Shown piece after piece: positions 34,589 to 43,496 of a stretch of DNA of 64,000 nt. The notes beneath the pieces were generated by a model that was not told the origin of the DNA, made no database searches, and was given only the letters and a program-made list of their open reading frames with translations. A program made the translations under genes and the position numbers. This DNA is from Pontibacter ramchanderi (GTDB lineage Bacteria > Bacteroidota > Bacteroidia > Cytophagales > Hymenobacteraceae): contig NZ_PJMU01000003.1 of the NCBI RefSeq assembly GCF_002846395.1, positions 496,001 to 560,000 on the forward strand. Reading direction: 5' to 3'. Each line of letters begins with the position of its first letter. Positions within the stretch are counted from its first letter, which is position 1.

Positions 34589-36070
34589 ATGTTAAAGACA
34601 AATCACCTGCTCCCTCTCCTGGGCTTAACTCTGATCACCCTCAACAGCTGCACCAGTTCCGGCAACAGTGCCAGCTCAACAGATGCAAAAACATCACCCG
34701 TTGCTCAAAATTCCATGCAGGAAGTGGCGCTCAGCGAGGCTCAGTTGGAGAAAGCCCGCACCAACTACGCCAGCTACTGCTCCGGCTGCCATGGCGAGCA
34801 GATGGAGGCCTTCACCGACCGGAAGTGGAAGCATGGCAATACGGCTGAAAACCTGTTTGCCGCCATTAAGCACGGCTACCCGGAGGAAGGGATGCCTGCC
34901 TTTGAGCAGACCTTTAACGACCAGGAGATCACAGCGCTGGTAGCCTACATACAGGAAGGTATACAGAACGTAAAGCAGTATGACTTCAGCGAAGAGACCA
35001 AAGCTGCTTCCGTTTATACCTCCGAGTCGCTCAGCTACCGCCTCGATACCGTTGCTACAGGTATGGAAGTACCTTGGGGCATGGCTTTCCTGCCAAACGG
35101 CGATATGCTGATCACTGACCGGAACGGGGCTTTTTACCGTCTGCCGAAGGATAGCCGGTCTTTGCAGAAAATTGCCGGCGCTCCGGAGGTGTTGGCACAA
35201 GGCCAAGGTGGCCTGCTGGATGTAGAACTGCACCCTGATTTCGCCAGAAACAACCTGATCTACCTCTCCTACTCCGCTTTTAGGAAAGAAGGAGACCAAA
35301 CGCTTTCGACCACGGCTGTGATGCGCGCCAAACTGGAGGGCAATAAGCTCACGGATCAGAAAGTAATCTTCGAGGCACAGCCCTGGGCCCGCACCCGCCA
35401 CCACTACGGCTCCCGCCTCGAGTTTGGTCGCGACGGTCTGCTGTATGTATCGGTAGGCGACCGCGGCCAGCACCACGAGAATGCCCAGACCATCGAAAGA
35501 GCGCCGGGCAAAGTGCACCGCATCAAAGACGACGGCACGATACCTGCCGATAACCCTTTCGCAAACGAAAAAGGAGCCATTGGCTCTATCTGGACTATTG
35601 GTAACCGCAACCTCCAGGGCATGACCATCCACCCACGCTCCGGCGCTATCTGGACAAACGAGCACGGCCCGCGCGGTGGTGATGAAGTAAACATCGCTGA
35701 ACGCGGTAAGAATTATGGCTGGCCTGTCATTTCCTACGGCATCAACTACAACGGCACTGTGCTGACGGAGCTGACCAAAAAAGAAGGTATGGAACAACCG
35801 CTCTGGTACTGGGTACCCTCTATCGCCCCTTCCGGTATGGCCTTCGTGACGGGCAACCGCTACAAAGGCTGGGAAGGTGACCTGCTGGTGGGATCGCTGC
35901 GCTTCCAATTCCTGAGCAAACTCAAGATGGATGGTGATAAGATCGTGAGCGAGGAGAAGCTCCTGAAGAATATCGGTCGTGTGCGGGATGTGAAGATGGG
36001 GCCTGATGGGTATATCTATGTAGCGGTGGAGAGTCCGGGGACTATTTACAGGGTTGTACCTGTAGAGTAA
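34589..36070 (+). CDS. Lipoprotein cytochrome c fused to PQQ-type sugar dehydrogenase
   Basis: A 493-residue lipoprotein with lipobox LNSC (C21). Residues about 48-130 are a monohaem cytochrome c with CSGCH (C64, C67, H68) and a distal methionine candidate in EEGMPAF. Residues about 155-493 form a GSDH/PQQ-dependent aldose sugar dehydrogenase beta-propeller: VPWGMAFLPNGDMLITDRNG, YVSVGDRGQHHENAQ, NEHGPRGGDEVNIAERGKNYGWPV and PSIAPSGMAF. The fused haem would accept electrons from PQQ and pass them on in the periplasm. It relies on PQQ supplied from elsewhere; no pqq genes are seen. The stop TAA overlaps AGGTATAG. Confidence 0.93.
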   Translation: MLKTNHLLPLLGLTLITLNSCTSSGNSASSTDAKTSPVAQNSMQEVALSEAQLEKARTNYASYCSGCHGEQMEAFTDRKWKHGNTAENLFAAIKHGYPEEGMPAFEQTFNDQEITALVAYIQEGIQNVKQYDFSEETKAASVYTSESLSYRLDTVATGMEVPWGMAFLPNGDMLITDRNGAFYRLPKDSRSLQKIAGAPEVLAQGQGGLLDVELHPDFARNNLIYLSYSAFRKEGDQTLSTTAVMRAKLEGNKLTDQKVIFEAQPWARTRHHYGSRLEFGRDGLLYVSVGDRGQHHENAQTIERAPGKVHRIKDDGTIPADNPFANEKGAIGSIWTIGNRNLQGMTIHPRSGAIWTNEHGPRGGDEVNIAERGKNYGWPVISYGINYNGTVLTELTKKEGMEQPLWYWVPSIAPSGMAFVTGNRYKGWEGDLLVGSLRFQFLSKLKMDGDKIVSEEKLLKNIGRVRDVKMGPDGYIYVAVESPGTIYRVVPVE

Positions 36071-36160
36071 GGTATAGCGGTTTCATGGCGCGTCCGTGCT
36101 GGTGTCTGCTATTGTGGAGCTCTGCCTCAGGTATAGGTAAAGCTAATAGTGTGGCCATAC

Positions 36161-36350
36161 CTAGCCTGCGTTGCTTTGTAGCTTGCCCTGGCCGGGCGGG
36201 CCTCACTTTTTTCTTTGATGAAAAGAAAGAGGGCCCCTACCCCCAGTAAGCAAAAAAATCAAGACGATTTTGAACTCGCTGACCGCTCAAACACAAAATC
36301 GTCGGTTGTGCACCTGGCACTGCTGTCTGTTGCATAGTTGGAGGGGCAAG
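36161..36350 (-). repeat. About 200-bp dispersed repeat, copy 2 (inverted)
   Basis: The reverse complement aligns with 5716-5930. Relative to that copy it has an extra GAGGGCCCCTACCCCC segment (about 36226-36242). The gap 36071-36607 between the dehydrogenase and the dipeptidase holds this repeat, other repeats and a terminator, but no gene. Confidence 0.7.
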
Positions 36351-36424
36351 TTAGCCTTGCTATACCTGCCTGCGTTTTGTCAGGAGTGTACAATTCCCGT
36401 TAGCTACAACGCCTATACCTCGGT

Positions 36425-36546
36425 ATGGCAGTTACTGGCTCCCCTCCTTGGACAAGGAGGGGCAGGGGTGTGTCAATCGTGCACGAAATCCTGTTAATCC
36501 GTGGGGGTAGGGGCCCTCTCTAATCCTGAAAATCCTTATTCAGACA
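36425..36546 (-). repeat. Composite palindrome plus GGATT repeat, inverted copy
   Basis: CCCCTCCTTGGACAAGGAGGGG (about 36436-36457, described as a C-rich/G-rich palindrome) is followed by GTGTCAATCGTGCACGA and the reverse complement of the GGATT repeat. The GGATT part is interrupted near 36503-36521 by GGGGGTAGGGGCCCTCTC. Confidence 0.7.
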
Positions 36547-36548
36547 AC

Positions 36549-36590
36549 AAAAAAGGTCAGGCTCTCCTAAATGAGAGCCTGACCTTTTTT
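36549..36590 (-). terminator. Terminator of the membrane dipeptidase gene
   Basis: A perfect 18-bp stem with arms AAAAAAGGTCAGGCTCTC (36549-36566) and GAGAGCCTGACCTTTTTT (36573-36590), 6-base loop. On the minus strand it ends in a T-run, 18 bases past the stop. Confidence 0.93.
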
Positions 36591-36607
36591 GCTATACCTT
36601 GAGTGGC

Positions 36608-37807
36608 TTAAGAACCCACGTTCGCGCGGAGCACGCGTAGGAAGTTTTCCCCCAGGATTTTTTTAACGTCTGCTTCGCTATACCCTCTGGCTAGCAACTC
36701 GCGGGTGATAACAGGCATATCGGCTACGCTGTCGAGTTGTTGGGGGGTGGAGGTAATACCGTCGAAGTCAGAGCCGAGGCCTACGTGGTCCACACCAACC
36801 AACTTTACGATATGATCTAAGTGATCGAGGAGCAGAGAAAGCGGGGGACGCAGTTGGGCAGCCTCTTCCGGGTAGTTTGCTTTCGCCCAGTCGTAGATTT
36901 CAATTGAGTTTTTGCCCTCCTTGCGCAGTGCGTCTACCTCGTCTTTGTGGTTGGTCCGGAAGGCGTTCATGCGTTTGTCATAGTCTGGATCGAGGAAACC
37001 AGAGAAGAAGTTGAGGTGGATTACGCCGCCATTTTTGGCGATCGCTTTGATCTGGTCGTCTTTCAGGTTGCGGAAATGCGGATTGAAGTGGTGCACACAG
37101 CTGTGCGAGATCAGAACCGGTTTGGTGGTGGTGGCCATGGCATCCCAGAAAGTACGCTCTCCTACGTGGCTCAGGTCAACCAGCATCCCCAGCTCGTTCA
37201 TTTTCCGGACCACCTGCTTGCCTAGCTTGGTGAGCCCGGGTTTTCTTTTTTTGGGTAGTTTGCCGCTTGTCTCATCCATAGCCGATGTGGCCCAGGAAGT
37301 TGAGTTGTTCCAGGTCAGGGTCATGTAGATGGTGCCTCGCTTGTGAAGCTCCTCCAGGTACCGCAGGTTATCCTCGATCATATGTCCGCCTTCTACCCCG
37401 ATCATGGTCGCTATTTTGTTTTGCGCCACGGCCTGCTCTATGTCGGCGGGCGTGCGGGCGATCATCATTTTGTCGGGGTTCCGCCCCACAATGGCGTAAA
37501 GGGAGTCGATCTGCAAGTTGGCGAATTGAAAGCCTTTGCCTTTTCCGTAGGTTTCGTCGCTCCAGACTGAAAACACCTGCACATCCACGCCGCCTTCTTT
37601 AAAGCGGGCAAGGTCAGAGTGCGTTTTGCCCCGCAGGTCGTCTTCCAGTCGCAGGCCCTCCAGCACCGAGATCAGCACATCGTTGTGAGTATCTACTACA
37701 ATTGCCTTTTCGTGCACTTGCCTGTAATCCTGTGCCGATGCCTGCAGTGTGCCGAAAAGCAAAGCCGCCAACGTTGCGCCTCCGCCCAGTAGTTTCCTAA
37801 AATTCAT
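36608..37807 (-). CDS. Membrane dipeptidase (peptidase M19), exported
   Basis: A 399-residue protein from ATG 37807 (MNFRKLLGGGATLAALLFGTLQASAQ, a signal peptide); an in-frame ATG at 37825 adds six residues. Metal-site motifs of renal-dipeptidase relatives are seen: VVDTHNDVL (HxD), MIGVEGGHMI (bridging glutamate), LVDLSHVGE and LISHSCVHHF (histidines), then GLGSDFDGI. M19 enzymes split dipeptides, including those with a D-residue at the C-terminus, in the periplasm. It is monocistronic with a strong terminator. Confidence 0.93.
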   Translation of the reverse strand: MNFRKLLGGGATLAALLFGTLQASAQDYRQVHEKAIVVDTHNDVLISVLEGLRLEDDLRGKTHSDLARFKEGGVDVQVFSVWSDETYGKGKGFQFANLQIDSLYAIVGRNPDKMMIARTPADIEQAVAQNKIATMIGVEGGHMIEDNLRYLEELHKRGTIYMTLTWNNSTSWATSAMDETSGKLPKKRKPGLTKLGKQVVRKMNELGMLVDLSHVGERTFWDAMATTTKPVLISHSCVHHFNPHFRNLKDDQIKAIAKNGGVIHLNFFSGFLDPDYDKRMNAFRTNHKDEVDALRKEGKNSIEIYDWAKANYPEEAAQLRPPLSLLLDHLDHIVKLVGVDHVGLGSDFDGITSTPQQLDSVADMPVITRELLARGYSEADVKKILGENFLRVLRANVGS

Positions 37808-37999
37808 AGAGTGATGCTTAGCCATACCTTAAATATAGCGAAAATGCGCAACTTTCCTAGTCTGACCCGACCTTCACGGCCGGCTGATAGCAGGAAGAAA
37901 GAACTGATCGGAAAGTGCACAGGTATAGGTATGGAAAAAATCCTTATGTACAGGCATAGCGTTGACTACTGTGGCATAGCAAGTCTTTCTACCAGGCAG

Positions 38000-38590
38000 C
38001 TATACCTTGGTCAGCACATAGCAACCGATCTTATCGGGGTGATCCTGCACGAGGTCGGAGCTTTGCTGATGGCGCAACATCCAGAGGATCAGCAGGTCGC
38101 CGGCAGCGGCCATGCTGAAGAACAGGCCGAACAGGAAAAGCAGAAAATGGCCCATGGCTATACCTGCCAGCGCTGGCAGCAGTCCCATGACCAGTCCCGG
38201 CATCATACCACCCAGCGCGTAGTGCCTGAGCGGAAGCACTTCTTTGCAATGGCAGTAGGGTGTCAGCATTTTCCAGTGCACACCAAATTTTATCGATCTG
38301 AAACCATCCCGACAGAAGGCAGCCCAGGTGAGCCCATGCAACAGCTCATGCACCGCGGCCCCCACAACAAACACCAACAGCAAGACAAAAGGCGATAAAA
38401 GCAGCAGTTTCTGCTGGGTCTCGGCGAGCTGCCGTATATGCTGGGTAGAGAACTGTTCGGGCCACACTACCCAGTAAGCCACCCCATATAAGAGCATGAT
38501 GGGCACAATAAAGGTCACCGCCCGCACATTGGCTTCTGCGGCGGTCATGCTCAATTCAGTTTTAATGTATTCTTCTCCTCCCAGCGGCAT
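38000..38590 (-). CDS. DUF3267 membrane protein with HExxH motif
   Basis: A 196-residue membrane protein. The motif VHELLHGLTW (about 77-86) in a hydrophobic context is the DUF3267 hallmark and looks like a zinc-metalloprotease site. At least four hydrophobic segments are visible: VTFIVPIMLLYGVAYWVV, LLLLSPFVLLLVFVVGAAV, GLVMGLLPALAGIAMGHFLLFLFG and a short one near AAAGDLLILWML. Proteolytic activity is not shown for the family as far as I know. Its stop TAG is the end of an AGGTATAG octamer on the minus strand (38007-38000). Confidence 0.75.
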   Translation of the reverse strand: MPLGGEEYIKTELSMTAAEANVRAVTFIVPIMLLYGVAYWVVWPEQFSTQHIRQLAETQQKLLLLSPFVLLLVFVVGAAVHELLHGLTWAAFCRDGFRSIKFGVHWKMLTPYCHCKEVLPLRHYALGGMMPGLVMGLLPALAGIAMGHFLLFLFGLFFSMAAAGDLLILWMLRHQQSSDLVQDHPDKIGCYVLTKV

Positions 38591-38671
38591 GTGGCAATTT
38601 TAGACTAAATAACAATAAAGAGCTAAATATTCAAGTTGAATTTCAGCTTTTTGAGGATGAACTTTGTTTGC

Positions 38672-39424
38672 ATGAACTCAAAAGGTATACTCCTCCGACT
38701 TTTGTTGGGCTTGCTGCTAGTTTCCGGACTGGGCTCGCCGGCATTGGCACAAAGCGAACGTGTTAAAGATGTAAACAGCAACGGCTGGTACATGTATTTC
38801 GGCGACCACAAGCTCAACAGCCGGTGGGGCTTGCATACCGAGCTGCAATGGCGGCGCCACAACGTCATCAGCGATCCGCAGCAGCTGCTTGTGCGCACCG
38901 GTATAAACTACGACCTCACACCATTGGCTATGTTTACGCTGGGCTACGGCTACATCGAAACGCACCCATACGGCGATTTCCCGGCGGCGGGCACTTTTCC
39001 GGAGCACCGCATCTACCAGCAGCTGCAGATTCGTAACAGCCTGTCGCGCGTGGGCCTGCAGCACCGCTACCGGCTGGAGCAACGCTGGATTAGACCGGCA
39101 GGCGCCGAAACCACCACGTACCTGAACCGGGCTCGCTACATGCTCAAGGCCACCCTGCCCCTTTTTGGGCCCAGCATCGAATCCGGCGAACCTTTCCTGG
39201 CGGCGTACAACGAGATCTTCATTGGCTTTGGCAACAACATACAGCGCAACATCTTCGACCAGAACCGGGCCTATGCCGCCCTGGGCTTCAAGGTAAATGA
39301 TGCCGCCTCATTGGAACTGGGCTACCTGAACCAGATCGTGCAGCGCGCCAACGGCACCGTATTTGAGCACAACCATACCCTGCAGGTGAGCCTCTTCTAC
39401 AACCTCAATTTCAGCGAAAACTAA
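38672..39424 (+). CDS. DUF2490-type outer-membrane protein
   Basis: A 250-residue protein from ATG 38672 (MNSKGILLRLLLGLLLVSGLG), chosen because the signal peptide ends naturally at SPALAQ and the upstream codons add nothing. The mature part has alternating aromatic strands (WYMYFGDHKLNSRWGLHTELQWR, TLGYGYIETHPYG, HRYRLEQRWI, SLELGYLNQI) and ends VSLFYNLNF, as in beta-barrel outer-membrane proteins of DUF2490. Function is unknown; it likely forms a small barrel. It lies upstream of the ABC exporter genes, which have their own promoter. Confidence 0.75.
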   Translation: MNSKGILLRLLLGLLLVSGLGSPALAQSERVKDVNSNGWYMYFGDHKLNSRWGLHTELQWRRHNVISDPQQLLVRTGINYDLTPLAMFTLGYGYIETHPYGDFPAAGTFPEHRIYQQLQIRNSLSRVGLQHRYRLEQRWIRPAGAETTTYLNRARYMLKATLPLFGPSIESGEPFLAAYNEIFIGFGNNIQRNIFDQNRAYAALGFKVNDAASLELGYLNQIVQRANGTVFEHNHTLQVSLFYNLNFSEN

Positions 39425-39500
39425 ACCGGCCAGGTAGCCTATACCTACAAATTGCCTCAAAAGCATGCAGGCCATACCTGGTTGGGGCTTCTTTCTTTTC

Positions 39501-39530
39501 TTGAGCAGTATCAGAAAAAGGCTATATTTG
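39501..39530 (+). promoter_or_regulatory. Bacteroidota-type promoter of the ABC exporter operon
   Basis: TTG (39501-39503), a 19-base spacer and TATATTTG (39523-39530) match the sigma consensus TTTG-N19-TAnnTTTG. The start codon follows 18 bases after the -7 box. Confidence 0.7.
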
Positions 39531-39548
39531 TTTAAACGACTCCCCGCT

Positions 39549-40439
39549 ATGGCAACAGTCTTATACTTGGATGAACTCTCAAAGAATTACGGAAGCCTGA
39601 AGGCCGTCGACCGGCTATCGCTGGAGGTGGAAGCAGGCAGCATTTATGGCTTGCTTGGACCCAACGGCAGCGGCAAAACCACCACCCTGGGGATGGTGCT
39701 GGATGTGATCCGGCCAAGCAACGGCAGTTTTCTGTGGTTCGGACGGTCTATCAGCAAGGAAACCAAGCTGCGGGTAGGCGCCCTGCTCGAAACACCCAAC
39801 TTTTACCCTTACCTCACGGCCAAAGCCAACCTGCAGGTAGTAGCCGATACCAAGCAGGCAAACCACCGGCACATAAACAAAATGCTCGACATGGTAGGGC
39901 TGGGTACCCGCAGCCATACTACTTTCAAGGGCTTTTCGCTGGGCATGAAGCAACGCCTGGCCCTGGCAGCCGCCATGCTCAACGACCCGGAGGTACTGGT
40001 GCTCGACGAACCCACCAACGGCCTTGACCCGCAAGGTATAGCCGAGGTGCGCGACCTGATCACCCGCATCGCTGCACAGGGCAAAACCATTCTGCTGGCC
40101 AGTCACCTCCTGGATGAAGTGGAGAAGGTATGCACACATGTAGCGGTGCTGCAATCAGGCAAACTCAAGGCCAATGGCCCGGTGGGAAACATTCTCTCCG
40201 CCAAAGACCAGTTGCTGATCAGTGCCGAAGAGCTGCCCCCCGTGTTGCAGTTGTTGGAGCGACTGCCCTATGTTGTGCAGTTTGCGCAGGAGAAGAGCTA
40301 CATCAGCCTCACGCTTTCAGAAGGCTACACCAGCACCGACCTCAACCGCGACATGTTTGCGCAGGGTATTGTGCTCTCCCAAATTCTGGTGCGCCGCAAA
40401 AGTCTGGAGGCACAGTTCCTTGAAATCACCCAAAAATAA
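39549..40439 (+). CDS. ABC transporter ATP-binding protein
   Basis: A 296-residue ATPase from ATG 39549 (MATVLYLDELSKNYG); the longer frame from 39465 covers the promoter and is not used. Walker A GPNGSGKTTT (about 37-46), signature FSLGMKQRLALA (about 133-144) and Walker B VLVLDEPTNGLDP (about 153-165), with the switch histidine in LLASHLLDE. A C-terminal regulatory extension resembles DUF4162. It energises the membrane protein encoded seven bases downstream. Such two-gene exporters often move antibiotics or lipids, but the substrate is unknown. Confidence 0.95.
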   Translation: MATVLYLDELSKNYGSLKAVDRLSLEVEAGSIYGLLGPNGSGKTTTLGMVLDVIRPSNGSFLWFGRSISKETKLRVGALLETPNFYPYLTAKANLQVVADTKQANHRHINKMLDMVGLGTRSHTTFKGFSLGMKQRLALAAAMLNDPEVLVLDEPTNGLDPQGIAEVRDLITRIAAQGKTILLASHLLDEVEKVCTHVAVLQSGKLKANGPVGNILSAKDQLLISAEELPPVLQLLERLPYVVQFAQEKSYISLTLSEGYTSTDLNRDMFAQGIVLSQILVRRKSLEAQFLEITQK

Positions 40440-40446
40440 GCCCCGC

Positions 40447-41217
40447 ATGAACCTGATCAGAACCGAGCTCAGAAAGATCATCCACTATCCGACTTTCTGG
40501 ACCATCATGGCCATTTACGTACTGCTACAGGTACTGCTGATCTATTTCAGCAGTAACCTGATGGTGAGCGGGCAGTCGCTGGGGAAGTCGCTGTATGATT
40601 TCCCCAATATCTGGATGCGCTTCTCCTATATCGCCTACTTTTTCAACCTGCTGCTGGGTATACTGCTCATTGTGCTGATCACGGACGAATACAGTTTCCG
40701 TACGCTCCGCCAGCAAGTGATCGACGGGCGTTCGCGTGCCGAGGCGGTGCTGGCCAAATTTTACGTAACGTTGGGCCTGGCTGCAGCCGGCACCGTTTTT
40801 CTGTTGGCGATGGGATTGCTTTTTGGCTTGATTTACAGCACTAATACCAGCATAGAAGCCATTTTCAGCAAGATCGATTACCTCTCTTACTTTTTCGTGC
40901 AGGCTGTTGGCTACATGTGCCTGGCCATGTTCTTTGCCTTCCTGATCCGTAAAAGCGGATTGGCCATCATTGCTTTCCTGGCCTGGTCCAAAATAGTGGA
41001 GCCGATCATACACTACCAAATGGATGACCGCATCGACCGGTTTATGCCCATGAAAGTATTCGGGAGCCTCACCCCTACGCCAGGGCAGGAGCTGATTGAC
41101 GGGCTCACCAGCCCCACCATGGCGCTTAGCCCGGGCTGGGCTGTGCTGCCAGCACTTGTATATATTGCGCTGCTGGTGTTTGGCTCCATCCTGCTGGTAC
41201 GCCTCCGCGACCTGTAA
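40447..41217 (+). CDS. ABC transporter permease (ABC-2 type)
   Basis: A 256-residue membrane protein from ATG 40447 (MNLIRTELRKIIHYPTFW). The longer frame starting at 40222 only overlaps the ATPase gene in another frame. Six hydrophobic segments are visible, including FWTIMAIYVLLQVLLIYF, FFNLLLGILLIVLI, YVTLGLAAAGTVFLLAMGLLFGL and the last WAVLPALVYIALLVFGSILLV, the usual ABC-2 architecture. The EYSFRTLRQQVIDGRSR loop matches the coupling region of gliding or bacitracin-type exporters. It forms a complex with the ATPase upstream. Confidence 0.9.
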   Translation: MNLIRTELRKIIHYPTFWTIMAIYVLLQVLLIYFSSNLMVSGQSLGKSLYDFPNIWMRFSYIAYFFNLLLGILLIVLITDEYSFRTLRQQVIDGRSRAEAVLAKFYVTLGLAAAGTVFLLAMGLLFGLIYSTNTSIEAIFSKIDYLSYFFVQAVGYMCLAMFFAFLIRKSGLAIIAFLAWSKIVEPIIHYQMDDRIDRFMPMKVFGSLTPTPGQELIDGLTSPTMALSPGWAVLPALVYIALLVFGSILLVRLRDL

Positions 41218-41228
41218 GGGCGCTGGCT

Positions 41229-41900
41229 CTAAAGCGTGTTGTAATAGTCTACGATACTGAGCAGGTCCTGCGATTTCTTGTAGTCGAGCTTCCTGGCCTT
41301 AGCAAACTGCTTTACCTTACCGGTATGTACGCCGCACAGCTTTAGCAGATCTTTTTTGTTTTTGCGCAACTGCACGATCTCGCCGTCGGGCAGCAACATA
41401 TAGAGCACCTCCTGCAGTCCATCGCCCTCGGTAGCGAAATGCGGGAAGTATACTGCCTGTAGCGAGGCGCTTGCAGGCTGTTGGTCTCCTTTTGCCGTCG
41501 TCAGGCCCACATAGCGCTTCATCAGCACGAGCTCTCCCTGGTTGATCTGCTCAAAAAAGACCGGCACCCGAAAATCGCTCTCGAGGCTGCCCCTGTTCCA
41601 GGGCAGGGACCGAAACAGCTGGGGCTTGCCCTTGTACACCCCGCTGATCATAAAATGGCTGACGTTTACAGCAGAAAAAGAACTAACAATACCGTCTTCT
41701 GATGCTATTTGCACAACATCCTCGGCAGGATGATAGATCACAGCCCCTTCCAAACTGTCGCCGGTGACCAGTACAACTTTCCCGTAGAGCCAACGCTCGG
41801 TATCGAACCCTTGCGGGGCCTGCGCCCACCCCTGCATGCTGCCACAGGCAAGAGTCACAAATAGCGTAAAAAACAAATATTCGGTTCTAAGTCTTCTCAT
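41229..41900 (-). CDS. Hypothetical secreted protein
   Basis: A 223-residue protein from ATG 41900 (MRRLRTEYLFFTLFVTLACGSMQGWAQ), the start giving a normal signal peptide; ATG 41924 would add eight residues. The mature part has a short strand-rich segment (YGKVVLVTGDSLEGAVIYHPAEDVVQI, VSHFMISGVYKGKPQLF) and a basic C-terminus ending KSQDLLSIVDYYNTL with LRKNKKDLLKLCG. I recognise no named family, but this layout is common in Bacteroidota. Convergent with the ABC permease gene, 11 bases apart. Confidence 0.65.
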   Translation of the reverse strand: MRRLRTEYLFFTLFVTLACGSMQGWAQAPQGFDTERWLYGKVVLVTGDSLEGAVIYHPAEDVVQIASEDGIVSSFSAVNVSHFMISGVYKGKPQLFRSLPWNRGSLESDFRVPVFFEQINQGELVLMKRYVGLTTAKGDQQPASASLQAVYFPHFATEGDGLQEVLYMLLPDGEIVQLRKNKKDLLKLCGVHTGKVKQFAKARKLDYKKSQDLLSIVDYYNTL

Positions 41901-42056
41901 CTGCCTTAAATTAAATCTTGTCAATAACCCAACTTATAACACCCCACTTAACACATTGTTATACAAAAGTTTACATACAAATTTTTTAACGTAATATCAT
42001 GTAAACAGGTATGTAGCGCAGGATTATTTTAGTCAGCGTCATTAAAATTGGAGTAC

Positions 42057-42088
42057 AAAAAAAGCCCGTACCAGAATGGCACGGGCTA
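42057..42088 (-). terminator. Terminator of ribBA
   Basis: Stem GCCCGT.CC / GG.ACGGGC (42065-42073, 42079-42087, one mismatch) with a run of eight A on the plus strand, so the minus transcript ends in U. It begins 27 bases past the ribBA stop. Confidence 0.88.
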
Positions 42089-42114
42089 AATGTTATAATG
42101 TAAATGCAGGCAGC

Positions 42115-43356
42115 TTAGCGCACAACCGTATTTTTCAGGATCTCGTGGCCCAGCTTGTCGCGTTTTGTAGTCAGGTAATTTTGGTTATGTGGGTTCGGCG
42201 CGATCTCGATCGGCAGATTCTCCACTACTTCAAGGCCATAACCGATCAGACCAACGCGCTTTTTCGGGTTGTTGGTGATCAGACGCATTTTGGTAACGCC
42301 GAGGTCGCGCAGAATCTGCGCACCTACACCGTAGTCGCGGTCGTCCATTCCAAAGCCCAGCTCCAGGTTGGCTTCCACGGTGTCGCGGCCCTGCTCCTGC
42401 AGTTTATAGGCTTTCAGTTTGTTGATCAGGCCAATGCCGCGTCCTTCCTGGTTCATGTACACGATCACGCCCTTGCCCTCACGTTCTACCATGCGCATGG
42501 CTTCGTGCAGCTGTGGGCCGCAGTCGCAGCGGCAAGAGCCAAAGATATCGCCTGTTACGCAGGATGAGTGCACACGCACCAGCACCGGCTCGTCTTCTTT
42601 CCACTCTCCTTTCACCAAAGCCAGGTGCTTGGCACCGTTGCTGCGCTGTGTGAAGGCATACAGGTCAAAATTCCCGAAGTCCGTCGGAAGCTCTACGGCT
42701 ATCTCACGGTCAATCAGGCTTTCCTTCTTTAGGCGGTACTCCACCAGGTCCTTGATCGAGATCAGCTTCAGGTTGAAACGTTCAGCCACTTTCACCAGGT
42801 CCGGCAAACGGGCCATCGTACCGTCTTCGTTCATGATCTCGATCAGCACACCAGCCGGAGCAAGTCCTGCCAGGCGCGCCAGGTCAACGGCTGCCTCTGT
42901 GTGGCCCGGACGGCGCAACACGCCTTCTTTCTTAGCTTTGAGCGGGAAGATGTGGCCTGGTTTGCCTAGTGCATTCGGGTCTGTTTTAGGATCTACCAGC
43001 GCCTGAATGGTTTTGGCACGGTCAGAGGCCGAGATGCCGGTGGTGCAGCCATGCCCGATCAGGTCAACCGACACCGTAAATGGCGTAGCGTGCAGCGCCG
43101 TGTTGCGGCCCACCATCAGTTCAAGGCCGAGCTCCTCGCAGCGCTCCTCTGTGAGCGGCGCACAGATAAGGCCTCTGCCGTGTGTGGCCATAAAGTTGAT
43201 GATCTCCGGTGTCACCATTTCGGCGGCACAGATGAAGTCGCCTTCGTTTTCGCGGTCGTCATCGTCCACCACAATAATGATCTTACCCTGGCGGATGTCC
43301 TCGATCGCGTCTTCTATTGAATCGAGCTTGATTGGCTCTAGTGAATTAGTTTCCAT
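42115..43356 (-). CDS. ribBA: Bifunctional DHBP synthase / GTP cyclohydrolase II
   Basis: A 413-residue riboflavin enzyme. Residues about 10-210 are 3,4-dihydroxy-2-butanone-4-phosphate synthase ([42 protein letters not shown]). Residues about 215-413 are GTP cyclohydrolase II with zinc cysteines in [19 protein letters not shown] and the [20 protein letters not shown] motif. Both catalyse the first committed steps to riboflavin. Both halves look complete. No FMN riboswitch is seen upstream; a -7 box lies about 70 bases before the start. Confidence 0.97.
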   Translation of the reverse strand: METNSLEPIKLDSIEDAIEDIRQGKIIIVVDDDDRENEGDFICAAEMVTPEIINFMATHGRGLICAPLTEERCEELGLELMVGRNTALHATPFTVSVDLIGHGCTTGISASDRAKTIQALVDPKTDPNALGKPGHIFPLKAKKEGVLRRPGHTEAAVDLARLAGLAPAGVLIEIMNEDGTMARLPDLVKVAERFNLKLISIKDLVEYRLKKESLIDREIAVELPTDFGNFDLYAFTQRSNGAKHLALVKGEWKEDEPVLVRVHSSCVTGDIFGSCRCDCGPQLHEAMRMVEREGKGVIVYMNQEGRGIGLINKLKAYKLQEQGRDTVEANLELGFGMDDRDYGVGAQILRDLGVTKMRLITNNPKKRVGLIGYGLEVVENLPIEIAPNPHNQNYLTTKRDKLGHEILKNTVVR

Positions 43357-43426
43357 GTGTTAATCCGTATACCTGCTATACCTGTGGTAATCAGCAAGGT
43401 GATTGTCTATACTATGAAATGCGCTG

Positions 43427-43434
43427 CAAAGGTA
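43427..43434 (-). promoter_or_regulatory. Candidate -7 box of ribBA
   Basis: The minus strand reads TACCTTTG (TAnnTTTG), 70 bases before the start codon. Confidence 0.4.
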
Positions 43435-43496
43435 AAAAGTTTATACCGCATTGCCTTCTTATTTCATAACACAATCTCGAGGGGAAGTATTCCGTC

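Noticed and set aside
34694..35908. 404-codon antisense frame opposite the sugar dehydrogenase
   Set aside because: Mirror of a strong coding region; no start context or motif.
40222..40446. N-terminal extension of the ABC permease frame
   Set aside because: Overlaps the ATPase gene in another frame and reads as random residues; ATG 40447 starts a typical membrane protein.
43357..43496. FMN riboswitch upstream of ribBA
   Set aside because: The 140-base gap lacks the conserved RFN helices and sequence blocks.
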